A DNA stretch of 64,000 nt from Protonemura montana (lineage: Eukaryota > Arthropoda > Insecta > Plecoptera > Nemouridae): NCBI GenBank assembly GCA_947568835.1, contig OX387606.1, positions 12,214,001 to 12,278,000 of the forward strand. The letters are read 5' to 3'. A program made the position numbers and the translations under genes. This document shows, piece by piece, positions 61,301 to 64,000 of the stretch (positions within the stretch are counted from its first letter, which is position 1; every line of letters begins with the position of its first letter). The notes beneath the pieces were generated by a model. It was not told the origin of the DNA. It did not search any database and worked only from the letters and a program-made list of their open reading frames with translations.

Positions 61301-63493
61301 TTGTCAGAGCAGAAAATATATGCCATTTATAACATGTCTAAAGATAATCGCTAATCGCTCTACCTGCATCTCACCAAAACATTATAACGCGCGCCACTTG
61401 TCGGCACCTGTGAGATAATTAAAAATTAAATATAATTATGCATCAGATTACAGAGAGGGTTTTAAAAAATCACTGAACACGATCATTATTTATCGGTGAT
61501 ATTTTCAGCACTTGTTCTATATGATAATTTTCACCTGTAATGTATTAAAGATGCCGCCATGTTAGCGCCAAAGGACGCTCGGTCGAGGATCAAGCAAGAG
61601 CCGAAGACGTCCTTGGCATTCCAAGATGATATTATTAACGTCAATAATTATCCGAGAAAAACGTAAAGGTTCACCAGAAGACAAACTGATTTGAATAAAC
61701 ACTGCATCCAAGGATGACCAACACACATCGAAAACGTACACAACTCAGTAATGAACACCACAGATTGTCGAACGCGAAAACTTTTTGACAGTTGAAATGG
61801 CTTCACGAAACCCCGTCCCACCTTGCAGCACGCTGGATACGGACTAACAGTTGTTGTTCGATTCTGAATGTTCTTGGCTGGCCTCACTGCCTTTGGTTGT
61901 CTCCTCTCAGATACCTGTTCTAGCGGCGACCGACCAATAAGAGGTACCTGCTAAGCTGCCGCCAGCAACAGAGTCCCCTGCATAGTACCTCACACTGGTC
62001 ACAGGATGTGCACTAGCCGAAGCCGCCACCTCTTCGTACGGTATTTCCATCAATTGAACCCTATCCTCTCGCGCAATGAAACCACAGAATAATTCATTGT
62101 CGCACTACGTGTATAATTAATAAGCTATGACGGTGACATCAAGTGTTGAAAATCGATTTGCTGGCATGTGGTCTGGCGTGCAGTTTCGTTCGTGCTGATT
62201 TGTGCATTTCAGTCATTTTGCCTTATAAATCCGTGCTGCAAACTGCCCGACCCGTATTATGGTATCCATCCCTTATTCATGAGTCCTTCGCAACTATCTT
62301 CACTGGTATGCACTTTTCGCAACAGACCGAAACGACACAGGATTCGACTTCCTCTAAACTCAAAAGCATTGTGTTGTTGTTGTAAGGGTCTGATAAATTA
62401 TAAGTTGGTACCTATATTTTATATTTTATCCCTTTCATGATTCGGAATTCCTTTGGTCATGGCCCGTGGTTCTTTCCGAAGGCACTATTTCATTATTTGG
62501 TTCTCTACCTTTGCATAAAACAGAAAACTGCATCTTTATTTATTATTTGATGTCGTACAAAGTTGTTCCCTCACACTTAGCCCAAGGTTATTTTTTGTTA
62601 TTATAAATAATTTTAAGTTTTTGAATGAGATACTCCCAATTGATATCTGCTTGTCTCTGAAAGACTCTGATATGTCAGTGTTACAAAGAATCCGTGTATT
62701 TTTGGTTTTACTTCAGATTTTATTAGTATATTTGGTTCAAAGGGTTTTCGTCTCGGTAATCTCGTTGGTGTTGGTTAACCCCACGAAAGCCTTGTTACCT
62801 CATTTCGTTTCGTTAGGGCGCTTATTAAATCCCAAGTGCATCCAACTTTTAGTGAAGGAACGGCTCATTGAAAGTTTGGTGTTTAAACTGAACAAGTTCG
62901 TTGTATGGAAAATGGATAGGAAACTATTCACGTCCGCTGAACTCGCCCCGAAAACCCAAATGCATGGCAACTTTTAGTGCCTTGTAGCATTTCTGGTTGC
63001 ATACACTCTCAGCAAGAACAATGTCAAACAGTTTGCTGCGTTTGCTTTGTTTGCTATATTTACTTACTTTTTGTGAGATTTGTTTTCATACTTTCAGCCT
63101 TGATTACTTTCTTATTGAGTAACTCTATCACTAGACTTCAAACAGTAAGATAATAGTTTTTCTAAAATCCAATCAAATTTTAAGTTTCGCGGTAAACGCA
63201 CAAATGTATATTGTTTCAATTCATGACAAGGCATGAAAATATTATGGAAAACTAGCTGAAGATGATAAACATTATTTTAAACATGCATAAATAACAACTT
63301 ACCTTCGGTCTGTTTTCCGTTTGTCACACAAATTTACGATTGTTTTGAGTTTTAAATAAGGGGGAGGTGGCCGTAATTCTGACGTTTCCTTTTACAAACA
63401 GATGACACAGATGACAGAACGATTCTGACATTCAACAAACAGCAGCAGAAAGTATTTATTTGCTGCTTATTACAATTTTAAATTCTTCAAGAA
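58341..63493. other. Intergenic, head-to-head spacer
   Basis: AT-rich sequence between the kramer-like and nischarin-like genes. It contains a TA-rich microsatellite at about 61012-61042. The frames at 60964-61170 and 62621-62977 (plus) show no family resemblance or splice context. Regulatory elements for both genes are likely here but none is recognisable. Confidence 0.45.
61535..61560 (-). CDS. Candidate far-upstream first exon (MAASLIHY)
   Basis: On the minus strand AACATGG begins a short frame, MAASLIHY, ending TTACAG before GTGAAA in phase 2. This again fits the acceptor at 47493. Sequence just upstream is less AT-rich. It is one of several competing starts, and phase agreement alone has a one-in-three chance. 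Confidence 0.25.
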
Positions 63494-64000
63494 ATGGCAT
63501 GCTTTTTGGAGAAGAAAAACGAAACCTCGATTTCAATACCAGAAATTAAGCAAAGTGACAAGTATACTGTGTACTGCATATTTGTTCGAATTGGAGAATA
63601 TTGCTGGATGGTGAACCATAGATACAGTGAATTTGACGAATTGCATGAGAAACTTGTGTCAGATCATGGCTTACAAAAGGATACTCTTCCTCCAAAAAAA
63701 GTAATAGGGAACCGGGACCCTGCCTTCATCGAAGAACGCCGATTGGGGCTCGAAACGTATCTTCGTAACACAGTGAACTTTCTCCAGCGAACAATACCAA
63801 GGGAGCTGGCGCTTTTCTTGGATTTTCATCACTATGAGATACTCTTCCTACTCCAGGATTTAGCATTAAAATTCTTCATTGAAGGTGACGCTTTACTGTC
63901 ATCATCAAGAAATCACACGTTCACACCACTTGAGCTTCATGCTATTAGTCAACGCATCAAACAACCTTGCCCCCCGCTTGAAATAATTGATAAGAGACTG
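63494..64000 (+). CDS. Nisch: Nischarin-like PX-domain protein, N-terminus (partial)
   Basis: An uninterrupted frame of 169 codons runs from ATG at 63494 to the window end. A PX domain spans about residues 22-115: YTVYCIFVRIGEYCWMV, the phosphoinositide-binding HRYSEFDELHEKL (R43), the proline-lysine stretch LPPKKVIG (66-72), ERRLGLETYLRN and FLDFHHYE. Residues after 120 (ELHAISQRIKQPCP) continue as in nischarin (IRAS), whose leucine-rich repeats would follow outside the window. Nischarin is an endosomal PX protein that binds integrin alpha5, Rac and PAK in vertebrates; the same role here is inferred. The ATG is the first in-frame one after AT-rich leader sequence. The gene is divergent from the kramer-like gene. 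Confidence 0.92.
   Translation, partial: MACFLEKKNETSISIPEIKQSDKYTVYCIFVRIGEYCWMVNHRYSEFDELHEKLVSDHGLQKDTLPPKKVIGNRDPAFIEERRLGLETYLRNTVNFLQRTIPRELALFLDFHHYEILFLLQDLALKFFIEGDALLSSSRNHTFTPLELHAISQRIKQPCPPLEIIDKRL

Noticed and set aside
62621-62977. Plus-strand open frame of 118 codons rich in Leu/Val
   Set aside because: It looks like a membrane protein at first sight, but the hydrophobicity follows from T-rich sequence, and there is no splice context or recognisable family. Kept as intergenic.

Overview
The window is insect nuclear DNA. It has spliced genes with GT/AG introns and AT-rich introns around GC-richer exons. It also has microsatellites, a non-LTR retrotransposon remnant, and insect families: a moulting-fluid chitinase of the Cht5 type, two mite-group-7-allergen-like secreted proteins, a kramer/PLEKHA-type PH-domain gene and a nischarin-type PX gene. 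The insect order cannot be decided from the sequence alone.

Layout. 1-660 (+) is the 3' end of an unrecognised coiled-coil gene. 1212-2413 and 3706-4976 (both -) are two tandem five-exon paralogues of the Der p 7-like (Grp7_allergen) family. They are separated by the 5'-truncated tail of a non-LTR retrotransposon. 5477-9266 (-) is a nine-exon chitinase: signal peptide, GH18 with an intact DGFDLDWE active site, Thr/Pro linker and a CBM14 chitin-binding domain. It has a 5' non-coding exon and an Inr+DPE-like core promoter near 9440.

The dominant feature is one huge minus-strand gene from 11711 to about 58 kb. I assembled it exon by exon; every junction has AG/GT sites and the reading phase closes through 22 coding exons, giving about 3,400-3,480 residues. 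It has an N-terminal PH domain of the PLEKHA4-7 type, a conserved Trp-Lys-Gln-Arg segment, a 4.7-kb single exon coding for a disordered region, a coiled-coil block and a conserved C-terminus. This matches the Drosophila kramer / vertebrate PLEKHA5-7 family. It shows a probable intronic polyadenylation isoform (stop at 28154, AATAAA at 28124), a cassette or alternative terminal exon at 16.4-16.6 kb, a frame-neutral giant exon, and several candidate first exons.

58.1-63.5 kb is intergenic. At 63494 (+) a nischarin-like PX-domain gene begins and runs off the window, arranged head-to-head with the kramer-like gene. The introns hold several short repeats: a 104-bp perfect duplication, a perfect 17-bp-arm palindrome, a 16-bp five-unit tandem repeat and a GATC/CTAGG-rich degenerate array. 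I saw no CRISPR, prophage, tRNA or rRNA, and no convincing new defence-type or other biological system. The most interesting material is the isoform architecture of the giant PH-domain gene.
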